Assembly: GCA_930367215.1 (NCBI GenBank) | Contig: OV884059.1 | Span: forward strand, 224,191,803 to 224,255,802 | Reading direction: 5' to 3' | DNA: 64,000 nucleotides | Source: Pollenia angustigena | Taxonomy: Eukaryota > Arthropoda > Insecta > Diptera > Polleniidae | Shown: positions 34,180 to 46,100 of the stretch, in pieces | How positions within the stretch are numbered: the first letter of the stretch is position 1 | Layout: every line of letters begins with the position of its first letter | Position numbers and translations under genes: made by a program | The notes under the pieces: model-generated | What the model saw: the letters and a program-made list of their open reading frames with translations, nothing else | What the model was told of the DNA's origin: nothing | Databases searched by the model: none

Positions 34180-35515
34180 CGTGAGGGATGCTGTGCAATT
34201 TAGAGATAGGATTAAAGATAGTACAATAGGTGACGATGAGAGAATTGTATCATTTGACGTAGTTTCATTATTCCCAAGTATACCTGTAGATTTTGCTATA
34301 GAGACAATCATAATGAAATGGGAAGAGATTAAAAAACACACTGGAATGACGAAGGAACTATTTATAAAAATACTGAAATTTTGTGTAAAGGACAACAGAT
34401 ATTTTAAATATAAGGACAAAGTCTACACGCAATGTAGGGGACTTCCAATGGGGTCACCGGCATCTCCAATTATAGCAGACATTGTAATGGAAGAACTGCT
34501 TAAAACTACCATACCGAAATTAACCATTAAGCCGAGAATGCTTACTAAATACGTTGACGACCTGTTTGGGATTATACATGAAAGTGCAATAGAAGAAACA
34601 TGGACACAACTAAACAGTTTTCACAGACAAATAAAATTCACTATGGAGGAAGAAGAAAACGGAAGACTGCCTTATTTGGATACTTTAGTTATCAGAAAAG
34701 GAAACCAACTGAAAACAGATTGGTACCAGAAACCAACCTCTTCTGGTAGAATTGTGAACTTCTTTTCATGTCAACCAAGAAATATTATAATAAATACGGC
34801 GGTAAATTTAATACGACGAGTTATGACAATTAGTGACAAACAATTCCATAAAGACAACATTAGAAAAGTAAAGGACATATTGCGAAAAAATTCATTCCCT
34901 GAAAAAATCATTAACAATTTGATTAATAAAAACAAAAAAATTCGGAATCAGATTGAAGGAAGTAAAGAGGAGGAAGCGAAAATATACAGGTCAATTACAT
35001 ATGTACCAGGCATATCGGAACGAGTTAAAAGCTCCAAAATATATGATGAGGAAAAATATAAAATAGTACAGAGGGCCGATAATACGATGAGAAAACTTTT
35101 CTCATGTACCAAAGCTAAAGTGGACAAATTTGACAAAGCTGACTTAATTTACCAGATAAAATGTAATGGCAACGAAAACCACAGTTGCGATCAAGTATAT
35201 GTTGGCACTACTAGAAACAAATTACGAACGAGAATTTCTGGACACAAATCGGACATTAAGTGTAAAGATAATTTATCAACACAAAAAACAGCACTAGTAG
35301 CCCACTGTAAAGAAAGAGGACACACACCAAATTTTGAAGATGTTCAAATATTACAAACTGAAGAGAAATATAATAGAAGATATACACTGGAGATGCTACA
35401 CATAATCAACATACCGTTACATAAGAGAATTAATTTTAAGAGTGACACTGATAACTGCGCTCAAAGTTACAGACACATTATAAATAAAAATAAAAAGCTA
35501 AAATTAGTGCAATAA
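34178..35515 (+). pseudogene. 5'-truncated Penelope-like RT/endonuclease ORF
   Basis: Equivalent to residues 388-832 of the full-length protein: it keeps RT motifs DVVSLFPSIP, GLPMGSPASP and YVDD and the whole GIY-YIG domain, but lacks the first 387 residues. An open frame extends upstream to 34034 only by chance, through the inverted fragment and host-element DNA, so the 493-codon frame is chimeric. Confidence 0.9.
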
Positions 35516-35650
35516 TAGATCTTCAAGCTAATTGTTGTGTATTTTTGTCACTCGGTGTAAGTCTTAATTTTTTATTGTTTACATATGTTGTTTAATATTA
35601 TAGTGATATTAATATATGATTTATGTTTGATTATATTTATTTTAAGATTC

Positions 35651-35679
35651 CTGAAGATGACATCCAAAGGATGTCGAAA
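35651..35679 (+). ncRNA. Hammerhead-ribozyme-like core, upstream copy
   Basis: CTGAAGA (35651-35657), stem GACATCC/GGATGTC with an AAA loop (35659-35675), then GAAA (35676-35679): the conserved CUGANGA - helix II - GAAA order of hammerhead ribozymes, which are known from Penelope-like pseudo-LTRs. Helices I and III cannot be drawn convincingly, so cleavage is uncertain. Confidence 0.5.
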
Positions 35680-35831
35680 TATTGAAAAATAAAAAATTTA
35701 AAAAGGAAAAAACTGACCTCGAGCTTGAATATTATTTATTATTTTTTTACAAATTACAATTGAAAAAGGTCGAATAATAAAACAACTTAAAAAAGATTTA
35801 ATAACGGAGAGCACGCCGTAAAATAAACAAG

Positions 35832-38330
35832 ATGGTTTATAATGAATTAAAGAATAAACATCATTCCATTAGAAGAGTTATAAACAAACATAAGTCAGTA
35901 AGACAACAACAAGGTCACACAAAATCGACGATAACCTTTCTCATAAAATGTAGACATTCCGGCATAATACCTAACTTTCTGAATAACGCAACAAAAAATA
36001 TTGGAAAAATGTTTCGAACTAAATATAATATGAATTCAAAAATTAACATTTCCTTAAACTCTCTGCTTCACAATTTTCATTTGAAAATTTTGAGTTTACT
36101 TATAAAACAAAAACATGAAATTAAAAAATACGAAGAGACGGTAATAAAGGAAATAGAGTTGGAGATAAGCAAATACTTGACTATTAGTGAGCAGGAAGAA
36201 TTGTGGAGAAATGAAGAGACAATACTCAACAAAACTTATGCGGACAACAAGAACAAACACATTAAAAAATTTCAAACATTAAGAGAACGACAAAAAGAGG
36301 AGCTTAATATAAGGTTTAATAGAAATTGGTTTGTCAACAAAACCAACGTAAGCATACCAGAAGATATAAGCTGGCTACTTTCCCTTGGTCCCAAACACGC
36401 GATACCTACAATACGAGACAAATTTCCATTGTTCAAATTTATTGCTGAAGGAGAGGACTGTATTCAAACGATAGGGGAAAAAGAAGAACAGGAGATGGCG
36501 AGAACAAGGCTCTGCAGTATGTTGGACAACTATATGAACAAACAAAGTTTGAATATAAGAGATCGACATACATTAAATACAGTGGAACAAACTAAATCAT
36601 TCTTGAACAGAAACAAAAATGTATTAATATTAAGTGCTGATAAGGGTAACGTCACAGTCGCTATGAAAAAAGATGATTATGAAAATAAGATGAATAATAT
36701 TCTTGGTGATATGATGATGTATAGGAGATTGAAAAAGGACCCTATAACTTCACTTCAAAGGAAAAACAACGAACTAGTTGAGGAACTATATAAATGCAAT
36801 ATAATATCTATGATTGAAAAAAGAAGACTTAAAACTGACGCGGCATTAGCTCCAAGAATTTATGGACTTCCTAAGATCCATAAAGAAAATTTCCCACTGA
36901 GACCTATATGTTCTTCTGTGAAATCACCGTCTATGGAATTGTGTAAATTTGTTACTAATATTTTAAAAAAACTGACAACGAGTTCGGAATTCAACGTGAG
37001 GGATGCTGTGCAATTTAGAGATAGGATTAAAGATAGTACAATAGGTGACGATGAGAGAATTGTATCATTTGACGTAGTTTCATTATTCCCAAGTATACCT
37101 GTAGATTTTGCTATAGAGACAATCATAATGAAATGGGAAGAGATTAAAAAACACACTGGAATGACGAAGGAACTATTTATAAAAATACTGAAATTTTGTG
37201 TAAAGGACAACAGATATTTTAAATATAAGGACAAAGTCTACACGCAATGTAGGGGACTTCCAATGGGGTCACCGGCATCTCCAATTATAGCAGACATTGT
37301 AATGGAAGAACTGCTTAAAACTACCATACCGAAATTAACCATTAAGCCGAGAATGCTTACTAAATACGTTGACGACCTGTTTGGGATTATACATGAAAGT
37401 GCAATAGAAGAAACATGGACACAACTAAACAGTTTTCACAGACAAATAAAATTCACTATGGAGGAAGAAGAAAACGGAAGACTGCCTTATTTGGATACTT
37501 TAGTTATCAGAAAAGGAAACCAACTGAAAACAGATTGGTACCAGAAACCAACCTCTTCTGGTAGAATTGTGAACTTCTTTTCATGTCAACCAAGAAATAT
37601 TATAATAAATACGGCGGTAAATTTAATACGACGAGTTATGACAATTAGTGACAAACAATTCCATAAAGACAACATTAGAAAAGTAAAGGACATATTGCGA
37701 AAAAATTCATTCCCTGAAAAAATCATTAACAATTTGATTAATAAAAACAAAAAAATTCGGAATCAGATTGAAGGAAGTAAAGAGGAGGAAGCGAAAATAT
37801 ACAGGTCAATTACATATGTACCAGGCATATCGGAACGGGTTAAAAGCTCCAAAATATATGATGAGGAAAAATATAAAATAGTACAGAGGGCCGATAATAC
37901 GATGAGAAAACTTTTCTCATGTACCAAAGCTAAAGTGGACAAATTTGACAAAGCTGACTTAATTTACCAGATAAAATGTAATGGCAACGAAAACCACAGT
38001 TGCGATCAAGTATATGTTGGCACTACTAGAAACAAATTACGAACGAGAATTTCTGGACACAAATCGGACATTAAGTGTAAAGATAATTTATCAACACAAA
38101 AAACAGCACTAGTAGCCCACTGTAAAGAAAGAGGACACACACCAAATTTTGAAGATGTTCAAATATTACAAACTGAAGAGAAATATAATAGAAGATATAC
38201 ACTGGAGATGCTACACATAATCAACATACCGTTACATAAGAGAATTAATTTTAAGAGTGACACTGATAACTGCGCTCAAAGTTACAGACACATTATAAAT
38301 AAAAATAAAAAGCTAAAATTAGTGCAATAA
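35832..38330 (+). CDS. Penelope-like reverse transcriptase with GIY-YIG endonuclease
   Basis: An uninterrupted 832-aa ORF, the usual length for Penelope proteins. It copies element RNA into DNA, primed at the nicked target. Visible motifs: ADKGN (269-273), RIYGLPKIHK (342-351), RT motif A DVVSLFPSIP (catalytic Asp414), motif B GLPMGSPASP (475-484) and motif C YVDD (512-515). A Cys-rich linker (CTKA, KCNG, SCDQ) precedes the C-terminal GIY-YIG nuclease with VYVGTTRNKLRTRISGHK (727-744), candidate catalytic Arg739 and Glu792 (LEMLHI). The N-terminal third is Lys/Glu rich. Start at 35832 is the first in-frame ATG after the copy junction. No frameshift or stop, so it is probably competent. Transcription presumably starts in the upstream truncated copy. 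Confidence 0.95.
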   Translation: MVYNELKNKHHSIRRVINKHKSVRQQQGHTKSTITFLIKCRHSGIIPNFLNNATKNIGKMFRTKYNMNSKINISLNSLLHNFHLKILSLLIKQKHEIKKYEETVIKEIELEISKYLTISEQEELWRNEETILNKTYADNKNKHIKKFQTLRERQKEELNIRFNRNWFVNKTNVSIPEDISWLLSLGPKHAIPTIRDKFPLFKFIAEGEDCIQTIGEKEEQEMARTRLCSMLDNYMNKQSLNIRDRHTLNTVEQTKSFLNRNKNVLILSADKGNVTVAMKKDDYENKMNNILGDMMMYRRLKKDPITSLQRKNNELVEELYKCNIISMIEKRRLKTDAALAPRIYGLPKIHKENFPLRPICSSVKSPSMELCKFVTNILKKLTTSSEFNVRDAVQFRDRIKDSTIGDDERIVSFDVVSLFPSIPVDFAIETIIMKWEEIKKHTGMTKELFIKILKFCVKDNRYFKYKDKVYTQCRGLPMGSPASPIIADIVMEELLKTTIPKLTIKPRMLTKYVDDLFGIIHESAIEETWTQLNSFHRQIKFTMEEEENGRLPYLDTLVIRKGNQLKTDWYQKPTSSGRIVNFFSCQPRNIIINTAVNLIRRVMTISDKQFHKDNIRKVKDILRKNSFPEKIINNLINKNKKIRNQIEGSKEEEAKIYRSITYVPGISERVKSSKIYDEEKYKIVQRADNTMRKLFSCTKAKVDKFDKADLIYQIKCNGNENHSCDQVYVGTTRNKLRTRISGHKSDIKCKDNLSTQKTALVAHCKERGHTPNFEDVQILQTEEKYNRRYTLEMLHIINIPLHKRINFKSDTDNCAQSYRHIINKNKKLKLVQ

Positions 38331-38465
38331 TAGATCTTCAAGCTAATTGTTGTGTATTTTTGTCACTCGGTGTAAGTCTTAATTTTTTATTGTTTACATA
38401 TGTTGTTTAATATTATAGTGATATTAATATATGATTTATGTTTGATTATATTTATTTTAAGATTC

Positions 38466-38494
38466 CTGAAGATGACATCCAAAGGATGTCGAAA
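38466..38494 (+). ncRNA. Hammerhead-ribozyme-like core, downstream copy
   Basis: Identical to 35651-35679 at the 2,815-bp offset, in the 3' tail of the full-length copy. Two cores bracket the full-length unit, as expected if they process a tandem transcript. Confidence 0.5.
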
Positions 38495-38570
38495 TATTGA
38501 AAAATAAAAAATTTAAAAAGGAAAAAACTGACCTCGAGCTTGAATATTATTTATTATTTTTTTACAAATT

Positions 38571-38583
38571 ACAATAGAACAAT
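38571..38583. repeat. Target duplication of the Penelope-like element, right copy
   Basis: ACAATAGAACAAT, matching 34106-34118. Confidence 0.8.
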
Positions 38584-41500
38584 AATAAAAAATTCAACTG
38601 TTTTTCAATGATTGTATTTATTTTTATTGCTTTTTCCTGGTTTTACCTGAAAAATGTTATCAATGTCATTTTGACGTTCTAATTTTACTTTGTCTCTGCG
38701 TTTTTTCCGTAATGTCACATTTTTTTTAATTAAGTCATAATCATTACTTGAGCTGTTTCGTTTGCTTTATGTGCATCGCTATTAAAAAGTGCAAGAAGTG
38801 ATAAATTGATTAAGATAAAAAATAAAATAATAAAATCAATTATTTGGTGTTTTCAAGTGAATTTATAATCGCACGATGGTAAGTACAGCTAAAAATTTCC
38901 GTACTGTCACACAGTTATTTAATAAAAAATCGTAAAAAATAAAATAAATAAAAATGTATATTAATATATTACGAAGTTTTGATCACTTTTTCTTGTTTTT
39001 ATTTCCGTGAAATAACTTTTTAGAAGAAAAAAACAAAAAAAATATCACAAATTTCTTTACTGTCACTTTTAAGTAAAAAGGTTTTTTTTATTTTAAAAGC
39101 TTATTTCTCGAAAATTCTGATTGATTTCAATACTGTAGTTCTTAAAACCGCTTAAAAAAAAACAAATAGAAAAAAAACCAATCGGGAATCAATTTTTTAT
39201 GAAATATTCACAGATTCCGATGAATAGATTTGTTCATGAATTTTTTGTTAATATAATTGGATTACTTTTATTTTTTGTTTCGTTTTTATAAAAAAGAAAA
39301 AACAAACAGTAACCAAAAACAAAATAATGAATAAATGTTTAAGTTTTCGTTACACTTGAAATTTAAATTGGATTTTCTTTACTGTCACAAAAAATTCCGT
39401 ACTGTCACTTTTTATTTTTTCAAGTTTCCAGCAAAATACAACAATTTCTTCCAAATTGTTTGAAGCAAATTTGTTACTTTAAATGTAAGCTGCACAAAAA
39501 CAAATTTTTGTAAAAAAATTACTTTTTTTTAATTCTTGAATTATAAAAGGAAAAAAAAATAATTGGAATCTCTTCGAAAAATAACTTTTTGCTATTACTA
39601 ACCCGTTTTTTTTTAAGAAAAACATCCAAAGCTGGTAAATAATAATTGAACGAATGCGAACGTAGGCTTTGTTCTAACATTTTTGCATTAATTTCTTAGT
39701 TTTGTAAATTTTTGTAAAAAGTGACATTCCGGAAAATATTTCACCAAAATGCAATAAAAAAGCAAAACAAATTTTTTTTAAAGAAACTAAAAGTAATTTC
39801 GCAATCTGCACAAATCTTAATGCAAGTAAACAATTTCAGAGAATGAATTCCTCAACCTTAAAAAAAAAAAAAAAAAAAATGCTCATGTACACTACTTTTG
39901 GAATTAACCCATATAAGTTTGTCATAACGTTTGTAATTTCCACAATATTGATTTTAGACCCCATAAAGTATATATATTCTGGGACCTTATGAGGAGAGAA
40001 CTTGATTTAACCATGTCCGTCTGTCCGTCTGACCGTCTGTCCGTCTGTCGGTCTGTCCGTCTGTCGGTCTGTCCGTCTGACCGTCTTACGTTTGATATGT
40101 GTTTTCCGGATAATCCAGACATGATAGCGGCTAGGTTGTTTTACATTTATGTTACATACAGTCCACCATTTCTTGCTATTGAAATTCAGCCAGATCGGTC
40201 CAAAAATGACGTAGATATGAGCAAAAAACCACGACTACCTCTAAATTTTTCCAAAAATCCCTTGTTGTTGTATTTTTTTAATTTCTGTATATCTTGAGAC
40301 TGCAAGAGCCAAAGTTTCCAAATTAGGTACACACATTTAGGTTGCCAATACACACCATCCTACAAAATGTGGGCGGGATTGGAGAAGTGGGCGTGGTACC
40401 TCCCGTACAAAAAAAATTAAAAATTTTATAAAAACCTATATGTCCTATGGATATGACTTATATATCAAAATATCGGAAATTTTTAGTAGAACATATTTTA
40501 TAAAAAACTCGGGAAAATCGGTTCAGATACAAAAAAGTTATGACCAAAATTAAATTTTTTTTTAAATACCCAACTTTCGGGAACCATAGATCTCCCCGAG
40601 TCCAAGTTTTATAACCCAACTAACTGGCAAATTTCTTCTTAAACACGTCGGTATATATGTAAATCTGTCAAATCGGTTAAAAAATGGCTGAGTTATAATC
40701 AAAATACTGAAATCCCAAAAATTACTCTTTTTATACCCTTCACCTCAGGTGGAAAAGGGTATATATAAGTTTGTCATAACGTTTGTAATTTCCACAATAT
40801 TGATTTTAGACCCCATAAAGTATATATATTCTGGGACCTTATGAGGAGAGAACTTGATTTAACCATGTCCGTCTGTCCGTCTGTCGGTCTGTCCGTCTGA
40901 CCGTCTGTCGGTCTGTCCGTCTGACCGTCTGTCCGTCTTACGTTTGATATGTGTTTTCCGGATAATCCAGACATGATAGCGGCCAGGTTGTTTTACATTT
41001 ATGTTACATACAGTCCACCATTTCTTGCTATTGAAATTCAGCCAGATCGGTCCAAAAATGACGGAGATATAAGCAAAAAACCACGACTACCTCTAAATTT
41101 TTCCAAAAATCCCTTGTTGTTGTTGTATTTTTTTAATTTCTGTATATCTTGAGACTGCAAGAGCCAAAGTTTCCAAATTAGGTACACACATTTAGGTTGC
41201 CAATACACACCATCCTACAAAATGTGGGCGGGATTGGAGAAGTGGGCGTGGTACCTCCCGTACAAAAAAAATTAAAAATTTTATAAAAACCTATATGTCC
41301 TATGGATATGACTTATAAATCAAAATATCGGAAATTTTTAGTAGAACATATTTTATAAAAAACTCGGGAAAATCGGTTCAGATACAAAAAAGTTATGACC
41401 AAAATTAAATTTTTTTTTTTAAATACCCAACTTTCGGGAACCATAGATCTCCCCGAGTCCAAGTTTTATAACCCAACTAACTGGCAAATTTCTTCTTAAA

Positions 41501-41619
41501 CACGTCGGTATATAAATCTGTCAAATCGGTTAAAAAATGGCTGAGTTATAATCAAAATACTGAAATCCCAAAAATTACTCTTTTTATACCCTTCACCTCA
41601 GGTGGAAAAGGGTATATAT

Positions 41620-43175
41620 GGGTTAATTCCAAACACAATGCTTTTTTTTCGTCTCAAGCTTTTTATTTCTTTCATGTAAAAGAAAATAAAAAAACAAAAA
41701 CAAAAGAAGTTGTTATTATTGTAAAACTTTCTGCTAAATTGTGCAAATGGTGCTTTAGCTGTATATCATGCCTATTACATACAAATATACCTGTCTCCAC
41801 ACATGTAATTCATTAAGCAACATGGAAAAAGAGTTGAAAACAATAGAACAATAATAAAAAATTCAACTGTTTTTCAATGATTGTATTTATTTTTATTGCT
41901 TTTTCCTGGTTTTACCTGAAAAATGTTATCAATGTCATTTTGACGTTCTAATTTTACTTTGTCTCTGCGTTTTTTCCGTAATGTCACATTTTTTTTAATT
42001 AAGTCATAATCATTACTTGAGCTGTTTCGTTTGCTTTATGTGCATCGCTATTAAAAAGTGCAAGAAGTGATAAATTGATTAAGATAAAAAATAAAATAAT
42101 AAAATCAATTATTTGGTGTTTTCAAGTGAATTTATAATCGCACGATGGTAAGTACAGCTAAAAATTTCCGTACTGTCACACAGTTATTTAATAAAAAATC
42201 GTAAAAAATAAAATAAATAAAAATGTATATTAATATATTACGAAGTTTTGATCACTTTTTCTTGTTTTTATTTTCCGTGAAATAACTTTTTAGAAGAAAA
42301 AAACAAAAAAAATATCACAAATTTCTTTACTGTCACTTTTAAGTAAAAAGGTTTTTTTTATTTTAAAAGCTTATTTCTCGAAAATTCTGATTGATTTCAA
42401 TACTGTAGTTCTTAAAACCGCTTAAAAAAAACAAATAGAAAAAAAACCAATAGGGAATCAATTTTTTATGAAATATTCACAGATTCCGATGAATAGATTT
42501 GTTCATGAATTTTTTGTTAATATAATTGGATTACTTTTATTTTTTGTTTCGTTTTTATAAAAAAGAAAAAACAAACAGTAACCAAAAACAAAATAATGAA
42601 TAAATGTTTAAGTTTTCGTTACACTTGAAATTTAAATTGGATTTTCTTTACTGTCACAAAAAATACCGTACTGTCACTTTTTATTTTTTCAAGTTTCCAG
42701 CAAAATACAACAATTTCTTCCAAATTGTTTGAAGCAAATTTGTTACTTTAAATGTAAGCTGCACAAAAACAAATTTTTGTAAAAAAATTACTTTTTTTTA
42801 ATTCTTGAATTATAAAAGGAAAAAAAAATAATTGGAATCTCTTCGAAAAATAACTTTTTGCTATTACTAACCCGTTTTTTTTTAAGAAAAACATCCAAAG
42901 CTGGTAAATAATAAGTGAACGAATGCGAACGAAGGCTTTGTTCTAACATTTTTGCATTAATTTCTTAGTTTTGTAAATTTTTGTAAAAAGTGACATTCCG
43001 GAAAATATTTCACCAAAATGCAATAAAAAAGCAAAACAAATTTTTTTTAAAGAAACTAAAAGTAATTTCGCAATCTGCACAAATCTTAATGCAAGTAAAC
43101 AATTTCAGAGAATGAATTCCTCAACCTTAAAAAAAAAAAAAAAATGCTCATGTACACTACTTTTGGAATTAACCC
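41620..43175. mobile_element. 1.56-kb TIR insertion, copy 3
   Basis: Same length (1,556 bp), ends and monomer position as copy 1 at 30614-32169, with only scattered substitutions. ATG|GTAAGT at 42145-42153. Confidence 0.85.
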
Positions 43176-46100
43176 ATATAAGTTTGTCATAACGTTTGTA
43201 ATTTCCACAATATTGATTTTAGACCCCATAAAGTATATATATTCTGGGACCTTATGAGGAGAGAACTTGATTTAACCATGTCCGTCTGTCCGTCTGACCG
43301 TCTGTCCGTATGTCCGTCTGTCCGTCTGTCGGTCTGTCCGTCTGACCGTCTGTCCGTCTGTCCGTCTTACGTTTGATATGTGTTTTCCGGATAATCCAGA
43401 CATGATAGCGGCTAGGTTGTTTTACATTTATGTTACATACAGTCCACCATTTCTTGCTATTGAAATTCAGCCAGATCGGTCCAAAAATGACGTAGATATG
43501 AGCAAAAAACCACGACTACCTCTAAATTTTTCCAAAAATCCCTTGTTGTTGTATTTTTTTAATTTCTGTATATCTTGAGACTGCAAGAGCCAAAGTTTCC
43601 AAATAAGGTACACACATTTAGGTTGCCAATACACACCATCCTACAAAATGTGGGCGGGATTGGAGAAGTGGGCGTGGTACCTCCCGTACAAAAAAAATTA
43701 AAAATTTTATAAAAACCTATATGTCCTATGGATATGACTTATATATCAAAATATCGGAAATTTTTAGTAGAACATATTCTATAAAAAACTCGGGAAAATC
43801 GGTTCAGATACAAAAAAGTTATGACCAAAATTAAATTTTTTTTTTTTAAATACCCAACTTTCGGGAACCATAGATCTCCCCGAGTCCAAGTTTTATAACC
43901 CAACTAACTGGCAAATTTCTTCTTAAGCACGTCGGTATATAAATCTGTCAAATCGGTTAAAAAATGGCTGAGTTATAATCAAAATACTGAAATCCCAAAA
44001 ATTACTCTTTTTATACCCTTCACCTCAGGTGGAAAAGGGTATATATAAGTTTGTCATAACGTTTGTAATTTCCACAATATTGATTTTAGACCCCATAAAG
44101 TATATATATTCTGGGACCTTATGAGGAGAGAACTTGATTTAACCATGTCCGTCTGTCCGTCTGTCCGTCTGTCCGTCTGTCGGTCTGTCCGTCTGACCGT
44201 CTGTCCGTCTGTCCGTCTGTCCGTCTTACGTTTGATATGTGTTTTCCGGATAATCCAGACATGATAGCGGCTAGGTTGTTTTACATTTATGTTACATACA
44301 GTCCACCATTTCTTGCTATTGAAATTCAGCCAGATCGGTCCAAAAATGACGTAGATATGAGCAAAAAACCACGACTACCTCTAAATTTTTCCAAAAATCC
44401 CTGGTTGTTGTTGTATTTTTTTAATTTCTGTATATCTTGAGACTGCAAGAGCCAAAGTTTCCAAATTAGGTACACACATTTAGGTTGCCAATACACACCA
44501 TCCTACAAAATGTGGGCGGGATTGGAGAAGTGGGCGTGGTACCTCCCGTACAAAAAAAATTAAAAATTTTATAAAAACCTATATGTCCTATGGATATGAC
44601 TTATATATCAAAATATCGGAAATTTTTAGTAGAACATATTTTATAAAAAACTCGGGAAAATCGGTTCAGATACAAAAAAGTTATGACCAAAATTAAATTT
44701 TTTTTTTAAATATCCAACTTTCGGGAACCATAGATCTCCCCGAGTCCAAGTTTTATAACCCAACTAACTGGCAAATTTCTTCTTAAACACGTCGGTATAT
44801 AAATCTGTCAAATCGGTTAAAAAATGGCTGAGTTATAATCAAAATACTGAAATCCCAAAAATTACTCTTTTTATACCCTTCACCTCAGGTGGAAAAGGGT
44901 ATATATAAGTTTGTCATAACGTTTGTAATTTCCACAATATTGATTTTAGACCCCATAAAGTATATATATTCTGGGACCTTATGAGGAGAGAACTTGATTT
45001 AACCATGTCCGTCTGACCGTCTGTCGGTCTGTCCGTCTGTCCGTCTGTCGGTCTGTCCGTCTGACCGTCTGTCCGTCTTACGTTTGATATGTGTTTTCCG
45101 GATAATCCAGACATGATAGCGGCTAGGTTGTTTTACATTTATGTTACATACAGTCCACCATTTCTTGCTATTGAAGTTCAGCCAGATCGGTCCAAAAATG
45201 ACGTAGATATGAGCAAAAAACCACGACTACCTCTAAATTTTTCCAAAAATCCCTTGTTGTTGTATTTTTTTCATTTCTGTATATCTTGAGACTGCAAGAG
45301 CCAAAGTTTCCAAATTAGGTACACACATTTAGGTTGCCAATACACACCATCCTACAAAATGTGGGCGGGATTGGAGAAGTGGGCGTGGTACCTCCCGTAC
45401 AAAAAAATTAAAAATTTTATAAAAACCTATATGTCCTATGGATATGACTTATATATCAAAATATCGGAAATTTTTAGTAGAACATATTTTATAAAAAACT
45501 CGGGAAAATCGGTTCAGATACAAGAAAGTTATGACCAAAATTAAATTTTTTTTTTTAAATACCCAACTTTCGGGAACCATAGATCTCCCCGAGTCCAAGT
45601 CTTATAACCCAACTAACTGGCAAATTTCTTCTTAAACACGTCGGTATATAAATCTGTCAAATCGGTTAAAAAATGGCTGAGTTATAATCAAAATACTCAA
45701 ATCCCAAAAATTACTCTTTTTATACCCTTCACCTCAGGTGGAAAAGGGTATATATGTATAAGTTTGTCATAACGTTTGTAATTTGCACAATATTGATTTT
45801 AGACCCCATAAAGTATATATATTCTGGGACCTTATGAGGAGAGAACTTGATTTAACCATGTCCGTCTGTCCGTCTGACCGTCTGTCCGTCTGTCGGTCTG
45901 TCGGTCTGTCCGTCTGACCGTCTGTCCGTCTTACGTTTGATATGTGTTTTCCGGATAATCCAGACATGATAGCGGCTAGGTTGTTTTACATTTATGTTAC
46001 ATACAGTTCACCATTTCTTGCTATTGAAATTCAGCCAGATCGGTCCAAAAATGACGTAGATATGAGCAAAAAACCACGACTACCTCTAAATTTTTCCAAA

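Larger units (their letters stand above)
34116..38575 (+). mobile_element. Penelope-like retroelement insertion, partial tandem
   Basis: Structure: a 64-bp inverted fragment (34116-34179), a 5'-truncated copy (34178-35760) and a full-length copy (35761 to about 38575). The truncated copy matches the full one at a constant offset of 2,815 bp, with only isolated substitutions noted (for example CGA versus CGG in the ERVKSS codons). Such partial tandems with inverted ends are typical of Penelope-like elements, in which the upstream partial copy acts as a pseudo-LTR. The low divergence implies a recent insertion, possibly still active. Confidence 0.92.
33886..39910. mobile_element. 1.56-kb TIR insertion, copy 2, interrupted by a Penelope-like element
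   Basis: The same TIR element at the same monomer position as copies 1 and 3. Its left 233 bp are separated from the rest by the Penelope-like insertion; removing that and one target copy leaves about 1,560 bp. ATG|GTAAGT is at 38876-38884. Confidence 0.85.

Noticed and set aside
34034..35515. A separate 493-aa reverse transcriptase gene
   Set aside because: Only the part from 34178 is Penelope-derived; the first 48 codons run through host-element DNA and an inverted fragment. It is the truncated tandem copy, not an independent gene.
35600..35760. Complete, certain hammerhead ribozyme
   Set aside because: Core and helix II are convincing, but helices I and III cannot be paired reliably by eye, so it is kept only as a candidate.
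30614..43175. Three independent insertions of the 1.56-kb element at a hotspot
   Set aside because: All three lie at the same nucleotide in alternate monomers with nearly identical sequence; amplification of one insertion within a two-monomer unit is simpler.
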